From assembly GCA_000771265.1 (NCBI GenBank), contig JDUB01000001.1, forward strand, positions 124,001-188,000: a stretch of DNA of 64,000 nt, written 5' to 3'. Of the stretch, positions 35,560-44,119 are shown piece by piece (position 1 is the stretch's first letter; each line of letters opens with the position of its first letter). Source of the DNA: Bifidobacterium thermophilum DSM 20210. Lineage in GTDB: Bacteria > Actinomycetota > Actinomycetes > Actinomycetales > Bifidobacteriaceae. The notes under the pieces were generated by a model, which saw only the letters and a list, made by a program, of their open reading frames with translations, was not told the origin of the DNA and did no database searches. Made by a program: the position numbers and the translations under genes.

Positions 35560-36410
35560 GCCCAATCCAATCCAAGGTCGATCGCGCGCACGGAATGGGT
35601 GAGCGCACCGACGGAAATCACATCCACGCCGGTCGAAGCAACTTGCGGGACGCGCTCCAAAGTCATGGTGCCGGAGGCCTCAACAATCGCCCGGCCCGCG
35701 ATCATGGCGACGCCTTTGCGCGTGTCCTCGAGTGAGAAATTGTCCAGCATGATGGTGTCCGCACCGCCTTCGAGCACTGCCGGAATCTGGTCAAGCTGGT
35801 CGACTTCCACCTCAATATGCGTGGTGTGGCCGACTTGGTCACGAATATGCTTGATGCCGGCCGTGAGGTCGAGTCCTGCGGCCTGCATAGCGGCGATGTG
35901 ATTATCCTTGACCATCACTGCGTCAGACAGGCCATAGCGGTGGTTGCGCCCGCCGCCGCAGACAACCGCGTACTTGTCGAAGGGCCTCAGCCCTGGCACG
36001 GTTTTGCGTGTGTCCGCGATACGAGCGTGGGAGCTGGGTGCCGCATCCACGGCGTCAACGAACGCTCGGGTCATCGTGGCGATGCCGCTCATGCGCTGGG
36101 TGAAGTTCAGAGCGACGCGTTCGGCGGTCAGCATGCCGCGTGCGTTGCCGTGGATGGTGGCGAGCGTGTCGCCGGCGGTGAAGCGTTCGCCGTCCTTGAT
36201 ACGCATGGTGACTTGGATGCCGGGGTCTACCTCGTGGAAAGCGTCGGTGAATACCTCCGCACCGCTGAATACGCCGTTTTCACGGGCGCTCAGCATGGCG
36301 GTCGCCGTTTCATCGGCGGGGATGGTCGTCGCGGCGGTGATGTCCCCGGTCGGCGCGTCCTCCATCAGCGCGCGGCGGACCGCGTCTTCAATGACCAGAC
36401 GGGTGAGCAT
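35556..36410 (-). CDS. nadC: nicotinate-nucleotide pyrophosphorylase (carboxylating)
   Basis: A 284-residue quinolinate phosphoribosyltransferase that makes nicotinate mononucleotide from quinolinate and PRPP. Motifs: LMEDAPTGDITAATTIP at the N-terminus, NFTQRMSGIAT, ADTRKTVPGLRPFDKYAVVCGGGRNHRYGLSDAVMVKDNH (substrate and PRPP residues), and VEVDQLDQIPAVLEGGADTIMLDN. I chose the ATG at 36410 because GGAG lies 8 nt upstream and the homologous region starts there; the frame is open back to 36518 but that part overlaps a hairpin. Third gene of the nad cluster. Confidence 0.95.
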   Translation of the reverse strand: MLTRLVIEDAVRRALMEDAPTGDITAATTIPADETATAMLSARENGVFSGAEVFTDAFHEVDPGIQVTMRIKDGERFTAGDTLATIHGNARGMLTAERVALNFTQRMSGIATMTRAFVDAVDAAPSSHARIADTRKTVPGLRPFDKYAVVCGGGRNHRYGLSDAVMVKDNHIAAMQAAGLDLTAGIKHIRDQVGHTTHIEVEVDQLDQIPAVLEGGADTIMLDNFSLEDTRKGVAMIAGRAIVEASGTMTLERVPQVASTGVDVISVGALTHSVRAIDLGLDWA

Positions 36411-36475
36411 AGCTGGTTCTCCAATCTTGCATGCGAGTGCAACTGTGTGGCGAGGGTGGTTGCCTGTCGGGACAC

Positions 36476-36519
36476 CATGAGTGAAAGCGGTTGCAGTGTG
36501 GCAATCACTTTCACTCATG
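36476..36519. promoter_or_regulatory. 12-bp inverted repeat between nadB and nadC
   Basis: CATGAGTGAAAG (36476-36487) and CTTTCACTCATG (36508-36519) form a perfect 12-bp stem; an inner TTGC/GCAA pair (36491-36494 and 36501-36504) extends it. It lies in the 152-bp nadB-nadC spacer, so it may be an mRNA processing or attenuation site within the operon, or an operator. Confidence 0.55.
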
Positions 36520-36562
36520 GGTTCCGAGCGCGGCGGTGCCGGTATTAGGGTTGTGCCGGATA

Positions 36563-38476
36563 TCAGCCGCGGATGAACGGCCGCGAGCAGGCCTGGACGC
36601 TGTCGGTGTCCGGGAAATCGGTGCGGGCGTGGGCGCCGCGCGATTCACTCCGGGCCAGAGCTGCGGTGGCGGCAATCAGGCCGATAGCGGCGAGATTGCG
36701 GTTTTCCAATGCGGTCACGGTGTCCGCAATATCACCGGGTGCGGGCGCCGATGCGGTTGCGGGCGTGGTCGTGGCTGCGGTGGTGTCGTCGGTTGCGGTA
36801 GCGGTCGCATCGGTCTTCGGCTTCTTGGCTGTCTTGGCCACCTTGGACAGCGCAGCTTGCGCCTGTGCCCGCGTCTGCTCGACAAGGCCGGTCAGACGGC
36901 TTTGGGCGTGGCTCAGGCCGTCGGCATCGCGAAGTACGCCGACGCCGTGCCACATGGTCTGCTCGATGGTGTCGCGTACGTCGGCGGGTTTGGCGCTGGG
37001 TTCGGCTTGGGTGTCGGGGCTTGGCATGGCAAGCGTCTGCGGTTCGGTGATTTCGCGGGTTTGTGCGTTCGCCGCGCTGCCCAGCAGCGGCTGGGGGTTC
37101 CAGACGGTGTCCTCGCTGTCGCGTAACGCGGCTAGACCTGCGCGGCGGCCGTACGCCAACCCTTCGAGCAGCGAGTTCGAGGCTAGGCGGTTCGCGCCTT
37201 GCACACCCGTTCTCGCGCATTCGCCGGCCGCATACAGGCCGCGGATGCTGGTGCGCGCCCACAAATCGGTGCGGATGCCGCCCATCCAGTAGTGTGCCGC
37301 CGGGGTGACGGGAATCGGTTCGCGGCTCCAATCAAAGCCCATCGAACGGGTGTAGGCGTCGATGGTGGGGAAGCGGTGGGCGAGAAATGCGGCGAGTCCG
37401 GGCTGGTCCAAGCCCATCTTGCGCCCGATGGCCGTCGCATCCAGCAGTACCGGACGCCCGCCTTGGGTCATCATCTGGCGGAAGTTCTCGCGGGCGACCA
37501 CGTCACGCGGGGCGAGTTCTGCACGCGGGTCGATTGCGGTCATATACCGTTCGCCGCGTTCGTTGAGTAGGATCGCGCCCTCGCCGCGTACCGCTTCGGA
37601 AATCAGGAAGTGCTCGCCCACGCCGAGTGCGGTGGGGTGGAATTGGTAGAACTCGAGGTCGGCGACTTGGGCCCCAGCGCGCCAGGCAGCGGCCAGACCG
37701 TCGCCGGTGGCGACCTGTGGATTCGTGGTGTACGGGTAGAGCCGGCCGGCCCCGCCGGTTGCGAGAATCACGCGGTCTGCCATCAGGGTGCGTAGTTCTC
37801 CGGTGGTGGTATCGAACAGGCAGATACCGCGAATCACGCGGGTAACGCCTGCGGCCTGCGCCTCAGACGCAGCCAGGGAGTGCGCATCAACCGGTTCAGT
37901 GACCAAATCCACGACGAAGGCATGCTCAATGATGTGGATATGCGGCGTGTTGCGTGCGATGGCACTGACATCAAGCTCGACGATCTTGCCGGTCGCATCC
38001 CCGCCCGCGTGTACGACGCGGCTGCGGCTGTGCGCGGCCTCCAATCCGCGCAGCAACGTGCCGTTCGGATGCTTGTCGAAGCGCACGCCGGCGGCGATGA
38101 GCCGGCGCACCTGTTCGGCGCCTTCACGGGTGAGAATATCCACGGCTTTCGGTTCGCATAGGCCTGCGCCCGCGGCGAGCGTGTCCTGCGCGTGCAGTTT
38201 CGGGTCGTCGTCAGGGAAGATGGCTGCGGCGATGCCGCCCTGCGCATGGTATGTGTTCGATTCAACCAAATCGGTTTTCGTGATGAGTGTCACGTCCTGA
38301 CCTGGCAGACCGGAATCCGGGTCGCCGTTCGCGACGGCGAGCGCGGCACTCAGCCCGGCGATACCCGCGCCGATGACGGCGATGGTCGGGGTGCCCGGTG
38401 TGCTGGATGTGTTGGGCGTGTCTGGCGTCTCCCCGAAAGGCGTGGTTTTGGTGTTGTCTTGGGTCAATGAGGTCAT
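36563..38476 (-). CDS. nadB: L-aspartate oxidase
   Basis: A 637-residue FAD enzyme that oxidises L-aspartate to iminoaspartate for quinolinate synthesis. The FAD Rossmann motif is IAVIGAGIAGLSAALAV (near residue 32), followed by SNTYHAQGGIAAAIF; AEFLISEAVRGEG-like and LEFYQFHPTAL sequences mark the succinate dehydrogenase/NadB fold, and HYWMGGIRTD with AAGECARTGVQGANRLASNSLLEG is diagnostic. The first ~30 residues are Thr/Pro-rich. Near residues 545-590 an AKKPKTDATATATDDTTAATT low-complexity stretch interrupts the C-terminal helical domain. It is preceded by nadA (147 bp) and followed by nadC. Confidence 0.94.
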   Translation of the reverse strand: MTSLTQDNTKTTPFGETPDTPNTSSTPGTPTIAVIGAGIAGLSAALAVANGDPDSGLPGQDVTLITKTDLVESNTYHAQGGIAAAIFPDDDPKLHAQDTLAAGAGLCEPKAVDILTREGAEQVRRLIAAGVRFDKHPNGTLLRGLEAAHSRSRVVHAGGDATGKIVELDVSAIARNTPHIHIIEHAFVVDLVTEPVDAHSLAASEAQAAGVTRVIRGICLFDTTTGELRTLMADRVILATGGAGRLYPYTTNPQVATGDGLAAAWRAGAQVADLEFYQFHPTALGVGEHFLISEAVRGEGAILLNERGERYMTAIDPRAELAPRDVVARENFRQMMTQGGRPVLLDATAIGRKMGLDQPGLAAFLAHRFPTIDAYTRSMGFDWSREPIPVTPAAHYWMGGIRTDLWARTSIRGLYAAGECARTGVQGANRLASNSLLEGLAYGRRAGLAALRDSEDTVWNPQPLLGSAANAQTREITEPQTLAMPSPDTQAEPSAKPADVRDTIEQTMWHGVGVLRDADGLSHAQSRLTGLVEQTRAQAQAALSKVAKTAKKPKTDATATATDDTTAATTTPATASAPAPGDIADTVTALENRNLAAIGLIAATAALARSESRGAHARTDFPDTDSVQACSRPFIRG

Positions 38477-38623
38477 GATTGCCTACGATTCGTGTATTCC
38501 CGTTGAATTTCGGGCGTCATCGGCCCAGCTGGCAGGGTATATGGGGCCGCATACGTGCAATACGTGCGATTCCGCCGCCTGTTGGCCGAGCCGGAAAATG
38601 AAATCAGCTGTGCCGCCGCAGGA

Positions 38624-39883
38624 TCATGGGTGGACGCGTAGCATGCGGTCGAGTGCGATTTTCGCTTCGCTCGCGGTCTGCGGGTCCACGACGATCTTGT
38701 TGACGACCTTGCCGTCCACCAGGTTTTCCAGCGCCCACGCGAGGTACGCGGGGTGGATGCGGTACATCGTGGAGCACGGGCAGACGACCGGATCCAAGCA
38801 GAACACGGTTTTATCCGGGTGCTGGGCGGCGAGCCGGTTGACGAGGTTGATTTCGGTGCCCACGGCGATGGCGCTACCGGCTGGCGCGTTCTCGATCTCC
38901 TTGACGATGTAGGCGGTCGAACCGGTGCCGTCGGCGGCGTTGACCACGTCCATCGAGCATTCGGGGTGCACAATGACCTTGACACCGGGGTAGGCCTTGC
39001 GGGCGCGTTCGATCTGCTCGACGGTGAAGCGCTGATGCACGGAGCAGAAGCCCTTCCACAGGATCATCTTCGCGTTCGCGTACTGTTCGGGCGTGGCCCC
39101 GCCGTTCGCCTTGAACGGGTCCCACAGGGGCATCTGGTCGAGGCTCATGCCCATGGCGAGCGCGGTGTTGCGGCCCAGGTGCTGGTCGGGGAAGAACAGC
39201 ACGCGCTTGCCGCGTTCGAACGCCCATTCAAGCACGGCGCGCGCGTTGGAGCTCGTGCACACGATGCCGCCGTTGCGTCCGCAGAAGGCCTTGAGCGCGG
39301 CCGAGGAGTTCATATAGGTGACCGGGATGATCTGCTGCTTGCCATCAGCGTCCGGAGTGCTTCCGCAGATATCGGTCAGCTGCTCCCAGCAGTCGGTCAC
39401 CTGGTCGATATTGGCCATGTCGGCCATTGAGCAGCCTGCGGACATATTCGGCAGGATCACGTTCTGGCGTGGGGTTGAGAGGATATCTGCGGTCTCGGCC
39501 ATGAAATGCACGCCGCAGAAGACGATGTTGTCGGCTTCCGGGCGGGTGGCGGCATTCTTGGACAGCTGGAACGAGTCACCCACATAATCGGCGTGCACGA
39601 TGATTTCGTCACGTTGGTAGAAGTGGCCGAGGATCAGCAGTTTGCTACCCAGCTTGTGTTTTGCGTCGATGATGCGCTCCTGGAGTTCCTCGTCGCTTGC
39701 CTCCGTGTACTCCTTGCCGAGCGGCTGCTGGCGCGGGGCGTTGCGCGGGATCATGTCGAGCGCGCTGGCACCCGGGCCGTACGACGGTTTGGTTGTGTCG
39801 AAGGCCCACGGGTCTTTGGTCAGGCCGGCGTCACAGGTGCGGGTCGCGCCGAGCCGTTCGATAATTGCGTCTACGGATGTCAT
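38624..39883 (-). CDS. nadA: quinolinate synthase
   Basis: A 419-residue [4Fe-4S] enzyme that condenses iminoaspartate with dihydroxyacetone phosphate to quinolinate. Motifs: ILGHFYQRDEIIVHADYVGDS, NIVFCGVHFMAETADIL, LPNMSAGCSMAD with a cluster Cys, GGIVCTSSNA with a second cluster Cys, FFPDQHLGRNTA, HPECSMDVV and the C-terminal DPVVCPCSTMYRIHPAYLAWALENL with the third Cys. The AAAGG motif is 6 nt before the ATG. A 108-bp gap separates it from nrtR. It probably receives its cluster with help from the desulfurase at the end of the cluster. Confidence 0.95.
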   Translation of the reverse strand: MTSVDAIIERLGATRTCDAGLTKDPWAFDTTKPSYGPGASALDMIPRNAPRQQPLGKEYTEASDEELQERIIDAKHKLGSKLLILGHFYQRDEIIVHADYVGDSFQLSKNAATRPEADNIVFCGVHFMAETADILSTPRQNVILPNMSAGCSMADMANIDQVTDCWEQLTDICGSTPDADGKQQIIPVTYMNSSAALKAFCGRNGGIVCTSSNARAVLEWAFERGKRVLFFPDQHLGRNTALAMGMSLDQMPLWDPFKANGGATPEQYANAKMILWKGFCSVHQRFTVEQIERARKAYPGVKVIVHPECSMDVVNAADGTGSTAYIVKEIENAPAGSAIAVGTEINLVNRLAAQHPDKTVFCLDPVVCPCSTMYRIHPAYLAWALENLVDGKVVNKIVVDPQTASEAKIALDRMLRVHP

Positions 39884-39991
39884 GATGTTCCTTTCGATGG
39901 TGCCGCGGGCAGTGGTTGTTCTGCCATTCGCGGCGAAACAGGTTGGTTGTAGTGCTGTGAAGTCTGGCGTGGTGGGCAGGTTACCGTGGGG

Positions 39992-40909
39992 TCACTGTTG
40001 TGCCGTGCGCTGTGTCGGTATCGTCGGTATGTCCCGGCTGCCCGGTTTCGCAGGTTTTGTGGATTTTGCGGATTTCCCGGTTCCCGTGTGGGCGACGTAC
40101 CGGTACAGGCAGGCCGGTCGGTGCGCGCCGCGCGCGAGTTTTTCACCGGTCGGCTCGACCATGCCGGTCGAGAGCATCCGCCGGCGGAAATTCGGTGCGT
40201 CAAGCTTCCTGCCGTAAATTGCCTCATACACGTTGCGCAGCTGGCTGAGCGTGAATTCGCTGCCGACTAGGCGAGTCGCGATATCCGAATATTCGATTTT
40301 GTTGCGCACGCGGGTCAGCGCGTATTCGATGATGTCCTTGTGATCGAAGGCCAATGGCGGCAACTGGTTCACGGGGAACCAGCGCACGTTCTGGGCTTCG
40401 CGGAAATCCTTCGCCTCGGTTTCGCCAATCAGCGCCCAATACACGATGGATACCATCGGCAGTCCGCCGTGCGAGCGGCTTGGATCGCCGAAAGTGTACA
40501 ACTGCTCGAGATACTGCGGGTGCAGGCTGGTGGTGGATCGCAAGGCTTTTTCGGCTGCGTATTCAAGGGATCGCCCGCCTTGCAGGTCGCCGCCGGGCAG
40601 CGCCCAATCGCCGAGGAAAGGCTGGCGGATGCGGCGGACCAATGGGATGCGCAGCGTCGGAACGACATCGCCGTTGGACGTCCGGCTTGCGGTGTGGTCG
40701 ATGCCGTTGCTGGCTTCGGCTGTGTTTGCGGTGTCGGAGCGTGAGGCGGTGGCGTGGATGTCAGGGGCGGTGCCGGATACGGTATCGGTTGTCTGCAGGT
40801 TGTCGGCGCGGTCATCCAGATCGGAGGGGCCGAGCGCGAGAATGACGACGGATACGCCGATATTCGGCGGTTCCTTGGCGCGCTCGCTGACATTCGCTGA
40901 GATGCGCAT
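39992..40909 (-). CDS. nrtR: NrtR, Nudix-related transcriptional regulator of NAD biosynthesis
   Basis: A 305-residue regulator with an N-terminal Nudix-like domain (GVSVVILAL...LPLVRRIRQPFLGDWALPGGDLQGGRSLEYAAEKAL, a Nudix box that has lost the catalytic REXXEE glutamates) and a C-terminal winged helix (SEFTLSQLRNVYEAIYGRKLDAPNFRRRML). NrtR proteins bind ADP-ribose or NAD-related ligands and repress NAD genes. A ~50-residue Thr/Ser/Asp-rich insert splits the first strands (~residues 31-85). AAGGAG is 5 nt before the ATG. It heads nadA-nadB-nadC-desulfurase on the same strand; two dyads upstream suggest autoregulation of the whole set. Confidence 0.9.
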   Translation of the reverse strand: MRISANVSERAKEPPNIGVSVVILALGPSDLDDRADNLQTTDTVSGTAPDIHATASRSDTANTAEASNGIDHTASRTSNGDVVPTLRIPLVRRIRQPFLGDWALPGGDLQGGRSLEYAAEKALRSTTSLHPQYLEQLYTFGDPSRSHGGLPMVSIVYWALIGETEAKDFREAQNVRWFPVNQLPPLAFDHKDIIEYALTRVRNKIEYSDIATRLVGSEFTLSQLRNVYEAIYGRKLDAPNFRRRMLSTGMVEPTGEKLARGAHRPACLYRYVAHTGTGKSAKSTKPAKPGSRDIPTIPTQRTAQQ

Positions 40910-40965
40910 CGCTTCTCCTTTTCCCTGATTTCTTGCCGTTTCCCTTGGTTGCCATCACCATACGA

Positions 40966-40988
40966 CTTATGGTCAACATGACTATAAG
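40966..40988. promoter_or_regulatory. putative NrtR operator, site 1
   Basis: CTTATGGTCA-ACA-TGACTATAAG: a 23-bp dyad whose 10-bp arms match at nine positions. It is 56 bp upstream of the nrtR start. The same arm recurs at site 2. Confidence 0.65.
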
Positions 40989-41036
40989 GGGGTGTGGCGT
41001 TTGCATGGTGCCGCCGTTCCTGGGTATGTGTGATGA

Positions 41037-41059
41037 CAATAAGTCATCATGACCATAAG
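41037..41059. promoter_or_regulatory. putative NrtR operator, site 2
   Basis: CAATAAGTCA-TCA-TGACCATAAG: the same 23-bp architecture on the opposite strand, with one arm identical to CTTATGGTCA of site 1. The centres are 71 bp apart, near seven helical turns. It lies in the nrtR/vsr divergent region. Confidence 0.6.
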
Positions 41060-41151
41060 TCGTTGTCGGTTGTTTCTGGCCGATCGAACATGGGCCAGGG
41101 CATAATGGGCGATGCAACGCGAATCATGCAGACTGGCAGGCGGGTGAGGAT

Positions 41152-41892
41152 ATGCGGGAATCAACAGACAAGGCTGGTCGCCATCAGTGTGCCGACGCGG
41201 TGGCTGTGCGGGCGGTGCCGGTGACGCAACCTACGAGTGCTGTGTCTGTGGCGTCCGAAAACGCCGCAGCATCAGCGAAATCGCCGAAGTCAGCGCAATC
41301 GTCGGTATCCGCAGTGCGCTCGGCGTCGACGACGCGAGGCAAACGCAACCCCAGCCGCCGGGCGAGCCGCCGACGTCGATCTACGTCAAAAGGCCAATCC
41401 CGCCCAGAACGTTACGAACGCGGCACCAGAAGCTACACGATGTCACACATTCGCGGCAAGGACACAAGCATCGAAGTGCTCGTCCGCAGCTATCTGTTCA
41501 GGCACGGGCTGCGCTTCCGCAAGAACGACCGGCGCTATCCGGGACACCCGGATGTGGTGCTACCCAAGTGGCGCACGATTGTGTTCGTCAACGGTTGCTT
41601 CTGGCATGCTCACGCCAATTGCAAAGCCTTCTCCCGTCCCAAATCCAATGTCGAATTCTGGTCAGTGAAACTCATGCGCAACGGTGAACGCGACCGACTG
41701 CAACATGCCCAGCTCGTCGCCGACGGGTGGCGTGTGATCGTGGTATGGGAATGCGAGCTGGCGAAACCGGTGCGAGAGGCGCGTCTCGCTAGGTTGTACG
41801 ACCAGATCACCGCGATGCCGGACGGACAACCCGGCATCATCGACGACACGATTCCCGCCGGCGGCAAGGGTGAGCCTGGTGCCATCGTGTGA
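41152..41892 (+). CDS. vsr: very short patch repair endonuclease
   Basis: A Vsr-family endonuclease that nicks next to T:G mismatches created when 5-methylcytosine deaminates. The core is residues ~92-225: RSYTMSHIRGKDTSIEVLVRSYLFRHGLRFRKNDRRYPGHPDVVLPKWRTIVFVNGCFWHAHANC, with the catalytic Asp in PGHPDVVLP and the zinc-binding His/Cys set in CFWHAH. GWRVIVVWECEL is the usual C-terminal signature. The annotated 246 residues include a ~90-residue Ser/Ala/Arg-rich leader that Vsr proteins normally lack; the true start may lie downstream. It would repair damage from the C5 methyltransferase at 23.4 kb, although the two are 16 kb apart. Confidence 0.88.
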   Translation: MRESTDKAGRHQCADAVAVRAVPVTQPTSAVSVASENAAASAKSPKSAQSSVSAVRSASTTRGKRNPSRRASRRRRSTSKGQSRPERYERGTRSYTMSHIRGKDTSIEVLVRSYLFRHGLRFRKNDRRYPGHPDVVLPKWRTIVFVNGCFWHAHANCKAFSRPKSNVEFWSVKLMRNGERDRLQHAQLVADGWRVIVVWECELAKPVREARLARLYDQITAMPDGQPGIIDDTIPAGGKGEPGAIV

Positions 41893-41978
41893 GGATTCGC
41901 TCACACACTGACGGTCGGGATGCTTCTGGGCCGTCCGTGTGATTGAGTCTGGTGTCGTTATGTGAGGATTCGCTCACA
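41887..41978. repeat. duplicated hairpin, two copies of an 18-bp palindrome
   Basis: TGTGAGGATTCGCTCACA occurs at 41888-41905 and again at 41961-41978. Each forms a TGTGAG/CTCACA stem with loop GATTCG. A GATGCTTC-GGCC-like piece follows each copy, so the unit is ~73 bp. The first copy overlaps the vsr stop and may terminate vsr. Confidence 0.7.
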
Positions 41979-42117
41979 CGATGATGCTTCGGCCCGGGGC
42001 CGTGTCGCTCCATCGTCACTAGGTCGTCGCTATGCCGCCGCCGCACCGCCGCGCAATTATTGCCAATAACCCCCGGCGTACCCTGCATTTGTCGTATCGC
42101 GCCGATAGAACCGAATC

Positions 42118-43344
42118 ATGCAGGAAAACTCAGCACAGCCCACCGCCGCAACCCATCCGGCGCCCGCCCTACCGTCCTTGTCTAAGCGTGCCCTGGAATC
42201 CAACCCGTTCAGGGCTATGGCTATCGGCGAGGAAGCCGACCGGATGATCGCCCAAGGTGTCGATGTCGTCAAGCTCAGCCTCGGCGAACCGGATTTCGGC
42301 GCCCCGCAAGCCGTCCGCGATGCCATGCGCGAGCAGTGCGACGGCCGCCCGCTGCCGTACACCGCCGCGCTCGGCATCCCCGAACTGCGCGAGGCAATTG
42401 CACGATTTTATGAGCAACGCCATCACGTCAAACTCGACCCCAAGCGCGTGGTCATCACCGAAGGCGGTTCCGCGGCCCTCCTGCTCGCTCTGGCCCTGAC
42501 CGTCAATGAAGGCGACGACGTGATTTGCGCCGACCCGTCCTACCCATGCAACCGCGAACTGGTGCGCACATTCGGCGGCAATATCATCGACGTGCCGACC
42601 AGCGCCGCCACCCGATTCCACCTCAACGCCGACCTGCTCAACGCGTATTGGACGCCACGCACCCGCGCGGTCATGGTCACCTCGCCGTCGAACCCGGCCG
42701 GCACGAGTATCGCCTTCGATGCGCTCAAAGGAGTATGCGACACCGCCCGCGCACACAACGCCTGGCGAATCGTAGACGAAACCTACCTTGACCTGGCCGA
42801 TGCGGAACCCGACGGCAGCGACGTGCGCAGCGTCCTGTCCGCCGACCCGGACGCCATCGTGGTCAGCAGTTTCTCGAAATACTGGGGCATGACCGGCTGG
42901 CGTCTCGGCTGGGCCGTGTTGCCGGAAGCGATTCTGCACGAGGCAGACAATCTCGCCACGAATTATTTCTTGTGCGCGCACACCCCGACCCAGCATGCAG
43001 CGCTCGCCTGTTTCACGTCGCAGACGCTTGAGGAATGCGAACGCCGCCGCCAGGAATTGCTGGTGCGCCGAGGTTTGGCGCTTGATGGGCTTGCCAGCAT
43101 CGGTCTGCCTGTCGAGGTTGAGCCGAATGGTGCGTTCTACGCGTATTTCAACGTGTCGTCCACAGGTTTGGATGCGTGGACCTTCTGCGAGCGCGCGTTG
43201 CGTGAGGCGCATGTCGCGTTGACTCCGGGCGCTGATTTTGGTCCGGCGACGGCGCACACCCATGTGCGCTTGTCGTATGCTGCCTCGCGCGAGGCGATCG
43301 GCGAAGGCATCGCACGCGTCGGCCAGTTCCTCAAGACGCTGTGA
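42118..43344 (+). CDS. PLP-dependent class I/II aminotransferase
   Basis: A 408-residue fold-type I aminotransferase of the aspartate-aminotransferase superfamily. Motifs: VVKLSLGEPDFGAPQAVRDAM and PYTAALGIPELREAIARFY at the N-terminus, ADPSYPCNRELV and TSPSNPAGT in the PLP region, ETYLDLA, the Schiff-base Lys in SSFSKYWGMTGWRLGWAV, and VRLSYAASREAIGEGIARV at the C-terminus. It is distinct from the aminotransferase at 26.8 kb. The substrate is not decided. The gene stands alone; no clear ribosome-binding site precedes the ATG. Confidence 0.88.
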   Translation: MQENSAQPTAATHPAPALPSLSKRALESNPFRAMAIGEEADRMIAQGVDVVKLSLGEPDFGAPQAVRDAMREQCDGRPLPYTAALGIPELREAIARFYEQRHHVKLDPKRVVITEGGSAALLLALALTVNEGDDVICADPSYPCNRELVRTFGGNIIDVPTSAATRFHLNADLLNAYWTPRTRAVMVTSPSNPAGTSIAFDALKGVCDTARAHNAWRIVDETYLDLADAEPDGSDVRSVLSADPDAIVVSSFSKYWGMTGWRLGWAVLPEAILHEADNLATNYFLCAHTPTQHAALACFTSQTLEECERRRQELLVRRGLALDGLASIGLPVEVEPNGAFYAYFNVSSTGLDAWTFCERALREAHVALTPGADFGPATAHTHVRLSYAASREAIGEGIARVGQFLKTL

Positions 43345-43357
43345 GGTGTAAGTATGA

Positions 43358-43400
43358 CAGGGGCCGCCAATCGGATCGACTGACGCCCCTGCCATGCTCT
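43358..43400 (+). terminator. weak terminator after the aminotransferase
   Basis: CAGGGGC (43358-43364) pairs with GCCCCTG (43385-43391), 20-nt loop, followed by CCATGCTCTTCTT. It lies between convergent genes. Confidence 0.4.
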
Positions 43401-43467
43401 TCTTCACGTGGTACCGATTCGCGGATCATCGGCGATGCGGCGACATTGTAGGTAATCGAACCATGGC

Positions 43468-44004
43468 TTACTTGGCCGGCTCGTTGATGACCTGCGCGTA
43501 GCGTCGTGCGGTGGCGGCAAGCGTGTCGTCGTCGATGCCCGCGCCGACTCCGTACACCACGAACGGCGGCAGATAGCGCGCACCCACGTAGTCAGCCATG
43601 GTTGCGAACGGTTTGAGCAGCTCCTCCATGGTCGCGTGGTGCGAGCCGTCATGCTGATAGTCCGCTTCGCCACTGCCGGCGGAGACGGCGAGCATGATTT
43701 CCTTGCCTTCGAACGCATGCCCGGTCGAGCCGTACGCCCAGCCGTATTCGAGCACCTTGTCCTCCCACAGCTTGAGCAGCGAGGGGGAGCTGTACCAGTA
43801 GAAGGGGAACTGCAGGACGATTCGGTCCGAGTCCTCGACGAGACGCTGTTCGGTGGCGACGTCGATGCGACCGTCGGGGTACGCGGCGTACTCGTCGCGG
43901 ACGGTCACGTCATGATTGGGGTCGTTGAGCACGGCTTGCGCGAGTTCCTTGTTGACGCGCGAAGTCTCAAGATTCGGGTGGAACAGAAAGATGGTGGTTT
44001 TCAT
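43468..44004 (-). CDS. NAD(P)H-dependent flavodoxin-fold oxidoreductase
   Basis: A 178-residue flavoprotein of the NAD(P)H dehydrogenase (quinone)/KefF-YwrO family. It starts MKTTIFLFHPNLETSRVNKELA, the phosphate-binding loop of the fold, and contains RIVLQFPFYWYSSPSLLKLWEDKVLEYGWAYG, diagnostic of the group, and a glycine-rich AVSAGSGE loop for FMN. Members reduce quinones or nitro compounds. It is monocistronic and faces the aminotransferase gene. Confidence 0.88.
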   Translation of the reverse strand: MKTTIFLFHPNLETSRVNKELAQAVLNDPNHDVTVRDEYAAYPDGRIDVATEQRLVEDSDRIVLQFPFYWYSSPSLLKLWEDKVLEYGWAYGSTGHAFEGKEIMLAVSAGSGEADYQHDGSHHATMEELLKPFATMADYVGARYLPPFVVYGVGAGIDDDTLAATARRYAQVINEPAK

Positions 44005-44119
44005 ATGATTCCTTCATCATGTCGGATTGCGGATGCTGTGATTGGGGATTGTACGCCGGGTGACGCGACTTTTCGCCGATTGATGACATATCGCTGCCAA
44101 GCCCGTTGCCTGCCGGGGC

